From positions 1 to 8,149 of the forward strand of contig SCQA01000200.1 of assembly GCA_004298725.1 (NCBI GenBank): 8,149 nucleotides of DNA, given 5' to 3'. Numbering within the stretch: position 1 is the first letter of the stretch; every line of letters starts with the position of its first letter. The notes beneath the pieces were generated by a model. The model ran no database searches. It worked only from the letters and a program-made list of their open reading frames with translations, and was not told where the DNA came from. The position numbers were made by a program, and so were the translations under genes. This DNA comes from a bacterium (GTDB taxonomy: Bacteria > Desulfobacterota > GWC2-55-46). Positions 1-5,939 of this stretch are shown piece by piece.

Positions 1-584
1 GTCAAATCCGTATCTTTGCCGACTATGCGTACTACGCTTGCCTTATCAAGAACGGCCTTCAGCTGTTCTTCCTTCTTTTTTACCTTGTTCCAATCAATAT
101 TCGTCGCGCCGTATAAGAAATCTTCGTACTCTTCAAGGCTCATCTCCGCTTCCTGCGCCAACGCGTTGGTGGGGTAATTACAAAGCACCCACCGTTTTCT
201 ATTTACTATCTCCTCGCTTATGGGCTTTAAAACCTTGCTCCTTTCGCTTATAAGAGACGGGTCTATGCCGGAAAGCGCCTTCTTGTTGGCCGACGCCCTG
301 ATATTGACGAAACACTCGACCTTCTTGGCTTCGTGGTATCGGGTTTCAGGAAAATTATTTATCTGCTCTTTGGAGGCGAAATTGTAAAAAATATTTTGCG
401 TCTCCTCAAAGCCGATGCTTGTAAGCGGGTGTCCGCCTGCCTTCAAAACTTCTTTGAAAACTTCAAGCACAAGCGGCTTGGCAAGTTCGGAAGACGCCGC
501 TATGACGACATTTTCACCTTTTTTCACTCCAAGCGAATGACCCACAAGAATACCAGCCAACTTCTTTACGCGCGGATCTGACAT
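1..584 (-). CDS. M29-family aminopeptidase, N-terminal part (truncated by window edge)
   Basis: This reading frame starts at the ATG at 584-582 and is open to position 1, so 194 codons are visible of a family that usually has about 370 residues. The N-terminus (MSDPRVKKLAGILVGHSL, then VKKGENVVI) and the later segment with YPTNALAQEAEMSLEEYE match the thermophilic aminopeptidase (AmpS/PepS/AmpT, M29) family. These are cytoplasmic metallo-exopeptidases that remove N-terminal residues from peptides. The metal ligands lie in the C-terminal half, outside the window, so catalytic competence cannot be judged. The start is fixed by an AAGGAGA Shine-Dalgarno sequence five bases upstream. It lies 90 nt downstream of the radical SAM gene on the same strand, separated by a heptad inverted repeat, so it may be a third operon member or have its own promoter. 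The family call is by eye from the translated sequence. Confidence 0.85.
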   Translation of the reverse strand, partial: MSDPRVKKLAGILVGHSLGVKKGENVVIAASSELAKPLVLEVFKEVLKAGGHPLTSIGFEETQNIFYNFASKEQINNFPETRYHEAKKVECFVNIRASANKKALSGIDPSLISERSKVLKPISEEIVNRKRWVLCNYPTNALAQEAEMSLEEYEDFLYGATNIDWNKVKKKEEQLKAVLDKASVVRIVGKDTDL

Positions 585-588
585 ATAG

Positions 589-595
589 TCTCCTT
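589..595 (-). promoter_or_regulatory. Shine-Dalgarno of the M29 aminopeptidase gene
   Basis: On the minus strand AAGGAGA lies 4-5 nt before the ATG at 584. It is the strongest ribosome binding site on this strand and fixes the start of the partial aminopeptidase gene. Confidence 0.8.
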
Positions 596-609
596 ATAAC
601 AAATAGTTA

Positions 610-681
610 TTAGTGGTTAAGGGTTAGCGATTAGTAAAAGATAATAACGACAAACAATCACTGGCCACTAATCACTAACCC
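610..681. repeat. Inverted array of degenerate heptanucleotides (TTAGTGG-like)
   Basis: On the plus strand four heptads follow one another in register: TTAGTGG, TTAAGGG, TTAGCGA, TTAGTAA (610-637). On the minus strand, from 681 to 654, four more run towards them: GGGTTAG, TGATTAG, TGGCCAG, TGATTGT. The segments 621-635 and 667-681 pair at 14 of 15 positions, with one C/A mismatch at 628/674 and a 31-nt loop. The outer right arm includes the TAG stop (677-675) of the radical SAM gene and its last codons. There is no T-run next to the stem, so it is not a classical intrinsic terminator. It could act as an mRNA 3' end stabiliser, an attenuating stem between the radical SAM and aminopeptidase genes, or a dispersed genomic repeat. 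Confidence 0.7.
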
Positions 682-1586
682 CTGTACTTAGCCCCTTGAA
701 AAGTCTTCTTTTCAACCATAAGCTTTTCAATGGCGGAAATTATTATGAATTTATTAATTCCCCACTTGGGCGCAACGATATATTTAAGCGGCGCGTCGCT
801 TGAGAGCCTGTGAATAACCACGTTTGGCGGCAGAAGTTCAAGACATTCTACCACTATGGCAACGTACTCTGCAAGCGGCAGGCAACTTACCTCTCCGTTA
901 TTATACATCTCTTCAAGACGCGTGCCCTTTAACACCTGCAACTGATGAAACTTCACGCCCCACACCGGAAGGTCCGACAAAAACCTGACGGTGCGAAGCA
1001 TGTCGTCCAATGTTTCGCCGGGCAAGCCGATTATAACGTGGGCGCATACGTCAATTCCTTTTTCACGCGCCCTGTTTACGGCATCGGCAAACACGGCTGA
1101 AGTATGCCCCCGGTTTACGCGCTCAAGCGTGGCGTCATTTGACGACTGAAGCCCAAGCTCAACCCATAACGGCTTTTTGAGCTTTATTTTGCATAACAGC
1201 TCCAGTACGTCTTCTTCAAGGCAGTCCGGCCTTGTTGACACGGCAATGGCTGAAACGCCGCTATTTTCAAGCGCGGGCTTGTAAATCTTTTCAAGCTCCG
1301 TTACCGAGCCGTACGTATTGGTGTTAAGCTGATAATACGCTATGAACTTATTCGCGTGGTGCCTTTTTCTTACCAGCTTAATGCCCGCGTCAAGCTGTTC
1401 CTCTATTGAATTTCCATTAAACGCAAGGGGCTGTAACGCGGCGTCAAGGCAGTACACACACCCGCCTACGCCTCTGGTGCCGTCGCGGTTAGGGCACGTA
1501 AAACCGGCGTCAATGGTTACCTTAAAAACCTTTTCGCCCCAGCGGTCTTTAAGGTGCTCTGAAAGTGTTGTGTAAGGCTTAGTCAT
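675..1586 (-). CDS. TIGR01212/YhcC-type radical SAM protein
   Basis: A 303-residue protein, full length for the TIGR01212 (YhcC-like) radical SAM family. Cys31, Cys43 and Cys46 (CPNRDGTRGVGGCVYC) form the CX11CX2C pattern of this family and should bind the 4Fe-4S cluster that cleaves S-adenosylmethionine. Further family landmarks follow in order: a YYQLNTNTYGSV segment, VSTRPDC, WVELGLQSSNDATLERVNRGH-type motif, HVIIGLPGET, and FHQLQVLKGTRLEEMY, then VIHRLSSDAP and a C-terminal APKWGINK. The substrate of this family is not established to my knowledge. The ATG at 1586-1584 overlaps the end of the NFACT gene by 8 nt (ATGACTAA), and AAAGG at 1592-1596, inside that gene, gives a plausible ribosome site, so translation is probably coupled. 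The TAG stop sits in the heptad inverted repeat. The C-terminus (GAKYRG) is close to the usual end of the family, so the repeat has not obviously extended or shortened the protein. Confidence 0.93.
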   Translation of the reverse strand: MTKPYTTLSEHLKDRWGEKVFKVTIDAGFTCPNRDGTRGVGGCVYCLDAALQPLAFNGNSIEEQLDAGIKLVRKRHHANKFIAYYQLNTNTYGSVTELEKIYKPALENSGVSAIAVSTRPDCLEEDVLELLCKIKLKKPLWVELGLQSSNDATLERVNRGHTSAVFADAVNRAREKGIDVCAHVIIGLPGETLDDMLRTVRFLSDLPVWGVKFHQLQVLKGTRLEEMYNNGEVSCLPLAEYVAIVVECLELLPPNVVIHRLSSDAPLKYIVAPKWGINKFIIISAIEKLMVEKKTFQGAKYRG

Positions 1587-3042
1587 CAGCGCCTTTGCAG
1601 GGTTTTACAACAAGCGTTTTATATTCGCTAACAATAACCATGCCGGGCCTGGCGCCTTTTGGTTTTTTGACGTTACGCGCCTCGGTGTATATAACCTCCA
1701 CCTTATTAGCGCCCCGCGCCTGACTGTAATATGCCGCTACGGCGGCAGACTCGGTAATGGTCTTCATGGTCATCTGCTTGGCCCTGCCCGCCGTTTTTAT
1801 AAGCACATGAGAGCCGGGCACGCCGTGCGCGTGCAACCAAATGTCTTCCGGTACTGCAAGCCTTCTTACGATAAGGTCGTTACCAACGCCGGATTTACCG
1901 CAAAGCAATTCAAACCCCTCGCTTGATGCCAGCCTTCTTACCGGCTCCGCGCGCTTATCCCCGGTAACGCCGCGGTTCTTTGACAACGCCGGAGTAGCGC
2001 GTTTCATATAACCTTCGTTAATTAATGTTGCCTCAAGCTCTTTTAAATCATCACGTGACCCGACCGTCTCCCACTCGTACGTCAATTCATCAACGTAGCC
2101 GATCTCCCGCTCTGTTTCAGCGCTTCTGCTTGATATTATTTCAAGCGCCGTCTTCGCCTTTTTAGCCATTTTAAAATATCGCTCGGCGTTCTCCCTTGGG
2201 CTGTATTTCGGGTCAAGCGTTATCTTGACTTTTTCAGGAGGCGCCTTGGTCCAGTCGTCAAGGCTGACCTCTTTGCCGCCTTTTTTCATTTGAGAGAGGT
2301 TTCTTATAAGCATATCTCCAAACCTTGCGTACCCGGCCTCTTCCACGGCCTTGATTTTATCGGCGTTAAGGTTGGCCGCCTTCCTGTTAAGGCGTTTTTT
2401 TGTATCGGATAAAACCCGGCCAAGCCGCCTTTTAAACGCACCGTCCGTTTCAATGTGCAAAGCGCCGGAGTAGAGCGCCGAGGCAAAGCCGTTCCAGCTT
2501 ATTGCAGGGTCTTTATCCGGTAATTCCCCAACGCTTGAGAGCGACGTCATCGGTAGCGGAGTAAAAGTAAGCCCGGGCATAACCGGCCTTAACGACTCAT
2601 CAGGCTTAAAATAACGGAGGCTGTCAAGCACAACCCCGCTTCCGTCAACTGAGTCAACAAGTATTATATTTGCCGACTTTCCGGTTAACTCAGCAACAAG
2701 GGTAAAAACATCCTCTGTGCCGTCTATGCGTTTTTTCAATTCAATAAGCGCTATCCTCTGGCCGGTCAGAACGCGAAAAGCCGTAACCCGGCCATTCGTT
2801 ATCCTGCTTCTTAAATACGCGCAAAACCGCTTCGGAGTTTGAGGGTTTTCAAAGTCATCCTCGGTAATATGCAGGCTTGAAAATTGCGGGTGAGTTGAAA
2901 TTAAAAGATACGCGCCCTTGGCGCCGTTAAAGAGCTTTAATACGATTGTGCGCTCATCCGGCTGATGCACCTTTGACACAATAGCGCCGATAAACAAAGC
3001 ATTAAGCTCGTCTATCACATTTTTAAGAAGATAAGGGTTCAT
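1579..3042 (-). CDS. NFACT-family protein (RqcH-like), short form
   Basis: A 487-residue NFACT-family protein, the family of bacterial RqcH and eukaryotic Rqc2/NEMF, which act on tRNA-bearing 50S/60S subunits in ribosome-associated quality control. The NFACT-N domain spans about 1-165 (KVHQPDERTIVLKL, LLISTHPQFSSLHIT, PKRFCAYLRSRI, ELTGKSANIILVD). A coiled-coil region follows from about 200 to 345, including the conserved SPRENAERYFKMAKKAK stretch. The NFACT-R domain begins near 369 and contains DIWLHAHGVPGSHV (400-413). Two features differ from Bacillus RqcH (about 570 residues). The helix-hairpin-helix region expected between NFACT-N and the coiled coil is essentially absent, only some 35 residues linking them. 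The Asp-Arg pair needed for tRNA-Ala binding is Gln95-Arg96 here. The ATG at 3042 gives the usual family N-terminus although only a weak AAGG lies 14 nt upstream. It is the first gene of a leftward operon with the radical SAM gene. Family membership is clear; a role in alanine tailing is doubtful. Confidence 0.9.
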   Translation of the reverse strand: MNPYLLKNVIDELNALFIGAIVSKVHQPDERTIVLKLFNGAKGAYLLISTHPQFSSLHITEDDFENPQTPKRFCAYLRSRITNGRVTAFRVLTGQRIALIELKKRIDGTEDVFTLVAELTGKSANIILVDSVDGSGVVLDSLRYFKPDESLRPVMPGLTFTPLPMTSLSSVGELPDKDPAISWNGFASALYSGALHIETDGAFKRRLGRVLSDTKKRLNRKAANLNADKIKAVEEAGYARFGDMLIRNLSQMKKGGKEVSLDDWTKAPPEKVKITLDPKYSPRENAERYFKMAKKAKTALEIISSRSAETEREIGYVDELTYEWETVGSRDDLKELEATLINEGYMKRATPALSKNRGVTGDKRAEPVRRLASSEGFELLCGKSGVGNDLIVRRLAVPEDIWLHAHGVPGSHVLIKTAGRAKQMTMKTITESAAVAAYYSQARGANKVEVIYTEARNVKKPKGARPGMVIVSEYKTLVVKPCKGADD

Positions 3043-3077
3043 GGCAATATGTCATGCCTTTTAATTGAAGTTTCCAT

Positions 3078-3107
3078 ATATTACCCTTTTTTCAAATTAG
3101 TTTGCAA
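3078..3107 (-). promoter_or_regulatory. Candidate promoter of the NFACT-radical SAM operon
   Basis: Reading the minus strand, TTGCAA (3107-3102) is followed after 18 bases by TAATAT (3083-3078), each 4 of 6 matches to the sigma-70 consensus. It points at the NFACT ATG 36 bases further on. The match is modest in an AT-rich stretch, so this is a candidate only. It shares its -35 hexamer with the rightward promoter. Confidence 0.4.
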
Positions 3108-3131
3108 CAGCCTGTTTTTTTGTAATATAAT
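3102..3131 (+). promoter_or_regulatory. Candidate sigma-70 promoter of the waaF operon
   Basis: TTGCAA (3102-3107, 4 of 6 matches to the -35 consensus) is followed by an 18-base spacer and a perfect TATAAT (3126-3131). Transcription would begin near 3138 and leave a leader of about 42 nt before the waaF ATG at 3180. The leader contains a stem-loop. No other promoter of similar quality was seen within the rightward gene series, whose first three gaps are 1, 19 and 58 nt. Confidence 0.55.
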
Positions 3132-3143
3132 GAATGTTTAATA

Positions 3144-3165
3144 TTTTAGCAGGGTTACGCTAAAA
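3144..3165 (+). promoter_or_regulatory. Stem-loop / palindrome in the waaF leader
   Basis: TTTTAGC (3144-3150) and GCTAAAA (3159-3165) are perfect reverse complements flanking the 8-base loop AGGGTTAC. The element lies just after the predicted transcription start and ends 14 bases before the waaF ATG. It could be an operator for a dimeric regulator or an RNA hairpin affecting translation. It is not followed by a T-run and is too close to the start codon to be a good terminator. Function is unknown. Confidence 0.45.
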
Positions 3166-3179
3166 ATTACCTTTTATTT

Positions 3180-4247
3180 ATGGCCAAGCCGACCGACGTT
3201 AAAAAAATACTTGTAAGAGCGCCAAACTGGATAGGCGACGCGGTAATGTGCCTGCCCGCGCTTTGGGCATTAAAAAAGGCTTATCCGGGCGCGCAGGTAA
3301 CAGTGCTTGCTAAAGGCCGCGTTCTGCCTGTTTTCAAAGCAAGCCTTACGGCTGACAACGTAATTGAATACGAAAGCTCCGGCAAGCACAAAGGCATTAT
3401 TGGCAGAATAAAGCTTTCACAACGGATTCGCGCCCTGCATTTCGACCTCGCCGTGCTCTTTCAAAACGCTTTTGACGCGGCATTCGTGTCTTTTATATCC
3501 GGCATACCGCAAAGGGCGGGCTATGCGCGCGATTTTAGAAGACTCCTTCTTACCGTGCCGGTGGCCGTGACCGACGAAATTAAAAAAAAACACGAGGTCT
3601 TTTACTACCTTAATATTATAAACGCTTTGGAAGGCAAAGGCCGCGCTCTGCCGCCAACCCCGCCTGTGCCGCAACTAAACCTTAAAAAAGACATTGTAGC
3701 GCAAGCCAAAGCCATTTTAAGCGAGCACGGGCTTGATAAAAAGCCTATTATCGGGGTTGCGCCCGGTGCAAGCTACGGCCCGTCAAAACGCTGGGCGCCG
3801 GAAAAATTCGCCGAGACGCTTGCGCGCCTCTCTCGTGAATCCGGCTTTTCAATTGTAATTCTCGGCGGAGGGGACGATAAAGACGCCTGCGCCAAGGTAG
3901 CCTCTCTCATAGGCCCCTCTGCGCTTAACCTCGCGGGCAAAACCACGCTTGACGTTGCCATGGCGCTTCTCGGCGTTTTTAAAGTTTTTGTAACTAACGA
4001 CTCCGGCCTTATGCACGCGGCTTCGGCTCTTGGCACGCCAACAGTAGCAATATTCGGCTCAACCGACGCGGCAAAAACCGGCCCGCTTGGAAAAAATAAC
4101 CGCGTCGTTTCAAAAAAGACGCCGTGCGCCCCGTGCTTTGAGCGCGAATGCCGCTATAGGCACTACATGTGCCTGAACTCAATCAGCACTGACGACGTTT
4201 ACATTACAGCCGTTGAACTTTTGAAAAAGACCAAAGGCCGTTTTTAA
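3180..4247 (+). CDS. waaF: Lipopolysaccharide heptosyltransferase II (GT9)
   Basis: A 355-residue glycosyltransferase of family GT9, the usual length for WaaF. It would transfer the second L-glycero-D-manno-heptose from ADP-heptose to the LPS inner core on the cytoplasmic side of the inner membrane. The N-terminal Rossmann domain begins with KILVRAPNWIGDAVMCLPAL (9-28), where Asp20 corresponds to the catalytic base of the family. The C-terminal nucleotide-sugar domain shows GVAPGASYGPSKRW (192-205), LAGKTTL (251-257) and TNDSGLMH (272-279). A CAPC motif (316-319) followed by Cys323 and Cys331 lies near the C-terminus. The ATG at 3180 is the only plausible start because the conserved core begins within ten residues, yet no Shine-Dalgarno sequence is visible directly upstream. 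It leads a rightward envelope operon and its stop is one base from the waaC start. The WaaF versus other GT9 assignment rests on the N-terminal motif and pairing with a WaaC-like gene. Confidence 0.92.
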   Translation: MAKPTDVKKILVRAPNWIGDAVMCLPALWALKKAYPGAQVTVLAKGRVLPVFKASLTADNVIEYESSGKHKGIIGRIKLSQRIRALHFDLAVLFQNAFDAAFVSFISGIPQRAGYARDFRRLLLTVPVAVTDEIKKKHEVFYYLNIINALEGKGRALPPTPPVPQLNLKKDIVAQAKAILSEHGLDKKPIIGVAPGASYGPSKRWAPEKFAETLARLSRESGFSIVILGGGDDKDACAKVASLIGPSALNLAGKTTLDVAMALLGVFKVFVTNDSGLMHAASALGTPTVAIFGSTDAAKTGPLGKNNRVVSKKTPCAPCFERECRYRHYMCLNSISTDDVYITAVELLKKTKGRF

Positions 4248-4248
4248 A

Positions 4249-5286
4249 ATGAAGGTTCTTATAATAAAACTGTCCTCTATCGGCGACGTGGCGCAAACCC
4301 TTCCGGCGCTTTACAGCCTCAAAAAAGGCCTTACGGAAAAAGGATTGAAACCGGAAATAGACTGGCTTGTGGAAGAACCCGCCTCTGGTTTGCTTGCCGG
4401 GCACCCGCTTATAGATAACGTCATTATCGTTAAAAGACGTAGTTGGATAAGTGACTTCAAAGGCAACATTAAAATCGCGCGTTTTTTAGCTTCGCAACGC
4501 TACGACATGGTGCTGGATTTTCAGGGTCTGTTAAAAAGCGCCGTATGGGTTGCGCTTTCAAGATGCAAAAGGCGCATAGGTTTTTCAAACTACAGGGAAA
4601 AAAGCACGTTATTTTTAAACGAATTATTGCCGCCTTATGACATTGAAAAACACGCGATTGACAGATACCTTGACCTTGCCCGTTACGCCGGAGGCTTTAC
4701 CGGACCGGCCGTATTCAAGATGAACTTTACGGATGACGACCTCGCAAGCGTTAAAGCGATACTCGCCCGAAACGGCCTTGAAGTGAAAACCCAGCGTTTC
4801 TTCGTATTAGCGCCTTACGCGAGATGGGCTACCAAACTCTGGAACGACGAATCATTCGTTGCAGTTGCAACTGACATTGCAAAGCGTTACGCGGTCACGC
4901 CCGTGCTGATAGGAAGCCTTGCGGACTACAAAGGCACTGAGGCCTTAAAAGCGCGCATTGGAAATGGCGCGATAAACCTCGCGGGCAAACTTGATTTAAA
5001 GGAACTTGCCGCCTTAATGAAACTTTCCAGCTTTGCCGTTACGGTTGACTCCGGCCCCATGCACATTGCGGTTGCCGGCGGAGCAAAGGTCATTGCTCTT
5101 TTCGGCCCCACCGCGCCGCATCGCACCGGGCCTTACGGCAAAGGGAACATTGTAATACAAGCCGGCATTGCGTGCAGTCCGTGCTTTAAAAGAAGGTGCG
5201 CCGACCCGAAATGCATGGCAGAAATACCGGTAAAAGATGTTATACTCGCCGCTGAAAGCATTTTGAAAGCTAAAAATAAGTCATAA
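4249..5286 (+). CDS. waaC: Lipopolysaccharide heptosyltransferase I (GT9, WaaC-like)
   Basis: A 345-residue GT9 protein, close to the usual WaaC length. It is expected to add the first heptose to Kdo2-lipid A from ADP-heptose. WaaC-type features are the N-terminus MKVLIIKLSSIGDVAQTLPA (1-20, Asp13 at the catalytic position), IDWLVEEPASGLLAGHPLID (37-56) and KRRSW (62-66), LDFQGLLKS (89-97), YARWATKLW (190-198, Lys197 at the expected substrate-binding position) and VDSGPMH (266-272). Near the C-terminus it shares with the upstream gene a cysteine cluster, CSPCFKRRC (309-317) with Cys322. The ATG follows the waaF stop after a single base, and AAAGG at 4233-4237 is a distant ribosome site, so coupling to waaF translation is likely. 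The two genes are clearly paralogous in their C-terminal domains. I prefer WaaC to another ADP-heptose transferase because of the VEE and ARWATK motifs, but the exact acceptor is inferred. Confidence 0.88.
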   Translation: MKVLIIKLSSIGDVAQTLPALYSLKKGLTEKGLKPEIDWLVEEPASGLLAGHPLIDNVIIVKRRSWISDFKGNIKIARFLASQRYDMVLDFQGLLKSAVWVALSRCKRRIGFSNYREKSTLFLNELLPPYDIEKHAIDRYLDLARYAGGFTGPAVFKMNFTDDDLASVKAILARNGLEVKTQRFFVLAPYARWATKLWNDESFVAVATDIAKRYAVTPVLIGSLADYKGTEALKARIGNGAINLAGKLDLKELAALMKLSSFAVTVDSGPMHIAVAGGAKVIALFGPTAPHRTGPYGKGNIVIQAGIACSPCFKRRCADPKCMAEIPVKDVILAAESILKAKNKS

Positions 5287-5295
5287 AAAACCGCC

Positions 5296-5300
5296 GGAGG
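5296..5300 (+). promoter_or_regulatory. Shine-Dalgarno fixing the TTG start of the PAP2 gene
   Basis: GGAGG lies exactly five bases before the TTG at 5306 in the 19-nt gap after waaC. No ATG or GTG start occurs in frame near it, and the first in-frame ATG would delete the first 28 residues, so this site supports a genuine TTG start. Confidence 0.8.
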
Positions 5301-5305
5301 ACGCC

Positions 5306-5881
5306 TTGAACGCCATACAGAATTTTGATACGGCCGTTTTTCGCTTTGTAAACACCGGGCTTACGAACCCGGTTTTTGACATAATCATGCCTATTATGTC
5401 GGCCAAGCAATATTTTATGAGCGTTATCGCGGCGCTTGCTATCATCGCGCTCGTCGCGGACTGGAAAAAGGCCTTACGGGTAATTATATTCTTCGGCGTA
5501 ACCGTTGCCGTGGCGGATGTTGCTGAAAACGCGCTTAAACACGCGGTTGCGCGCATCCGTCCGTGTCACGCTCTTGAAGGCGTGCGGCTTCTGGCCGGGT
5601 GCGGAAAATCGTTCTCCTTTCCTTCAGGCCACGCGACAAACATATTCGCGGCCATGGTCTTTCTTTCAACAAGGTATAAACAGTTCTGGCCCGCTTTTAT
5701 GCTCATCGCGCTTGGCGTGGCGTTTTCACGGGTTTATCTTGGCGTGCATTACCCTCTTGACGTTACCGGCGGAGCCGCGCTTGGCACGGGCGTGGCGTTT
5801 GTAATTTCATGGGCCGATTGCAAATACACCGGAGCATTGATAATAAGCCGTTTTACGAATAAACCGGAAATACGCGAGTAG
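5306..5881 (+). CDS. PAP2-superfamily membrane lipid phosphatase
   Basis: A 191-residue integral membrane phosphatase with all three PAP2 signature motifs: KX6RP (Lys78 to Arg85-Pro86), PSGH (106-109) and SRX5HX3D (Ser141-Arg142, His148, Asp152). The catalytic pair His109 and His148 is present. Hydrophobic segments at about 36-52, 56-73, 112-121, 128-146 and 153-170 fit a small multi-span protein with the active site facing the periplasm. Enzymes of this type dephosphorylate undecaprenyl diphosphate, phosphatidylglycerol phosphate or lipid A (LpxE/LpxF), and sequence alone does not decide between them. Position after two heptosyltransferases and before a lipid-linked sugar module favours undecaprenyl carrier recycling or lipid A dephosphorylation. 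It starts with TTG behind a GGAGG site and follows waaC after 19 nt. Confidence 0.92.
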   Translation: MNAIQNFDTAVFRFVNTGLTNPVFDIIMPIMSAKQYFMSVIAALAIIALVADWKKALRVIIFFGVTVAVADVAENALKHAVARIRPCHALEGVRLLAGCGKSFSFPSGHATNIFAAMVFLSTRYKQFWPAFMLIALGVAFSRVYLGVHYPLDVTGGAALGTGVAFVISWADCKYTGALIISRFTNKPEIRE

Positions 5882-5920
5882 CGGCAATTTTTTTAACGCC
5901 GCCATGCGCTTATAACGCAT
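5881..5920 (+). other. Two small consecutive stem-loops in the PAP2-GT39 gap
   Basis: GCGGC (5881-5885) can pair with GCCGC (5898-5902) around a T-rich 12-base loop, and ATGCG (5904-5908) can pair with CGCAT (5916-5920) around CTTATAA. Both stems have only five base pairs and no T-run follows the second. They fill most of the largest gap in the rightward operon. They may lower readthrough or mark an RNA processing site, or be chance. Confidence 0.35.
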
Positions 5921-5939
5921 AACTTACGCCAACAGGTTA

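Larger units (their letters stand above)
3043..3179. other. Divergent intergenic region
   Basis: An AT-rich 137-bp gap separates the leftward NFACT-radical SAM genes from the rightward LPS operon. It holds candidate promoters in both directions sharing one TTGCAA hexamer, and the leader stem-loop before waaF. I see no small gene or RNA gene in it. Confidence 0.8.

Noticed and set aside
38..581. Plus-strand open frames at 38-253 and 333-581
   Set aside because: They lie antisense to the M29 aminopeptidase frame, which has a strong ribosome site and clear family sequence; their own translations resemble no protein family.
585..640. Possible promoter for the M29 gene (TTAACC, 16-base spacer, TATAAG)
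   Set aside because: The -10 candidate overlaps the Shine-Dalgarno sequence, which would put the transcription start at the start codon and remove the ribosome site from the message.
610..681. CRISPR or attachment-site interpretation of the heptad repeat
   Set aside because: Units are 7 nt, degenerate and without spacers; no cas, integrase or transposase gene is nearby.
5881..5902. Intrinsic terminator after the PAP2 gene
   Set aside because: Stem of only five pairs, with the T-run inside the loop and not after the stem.
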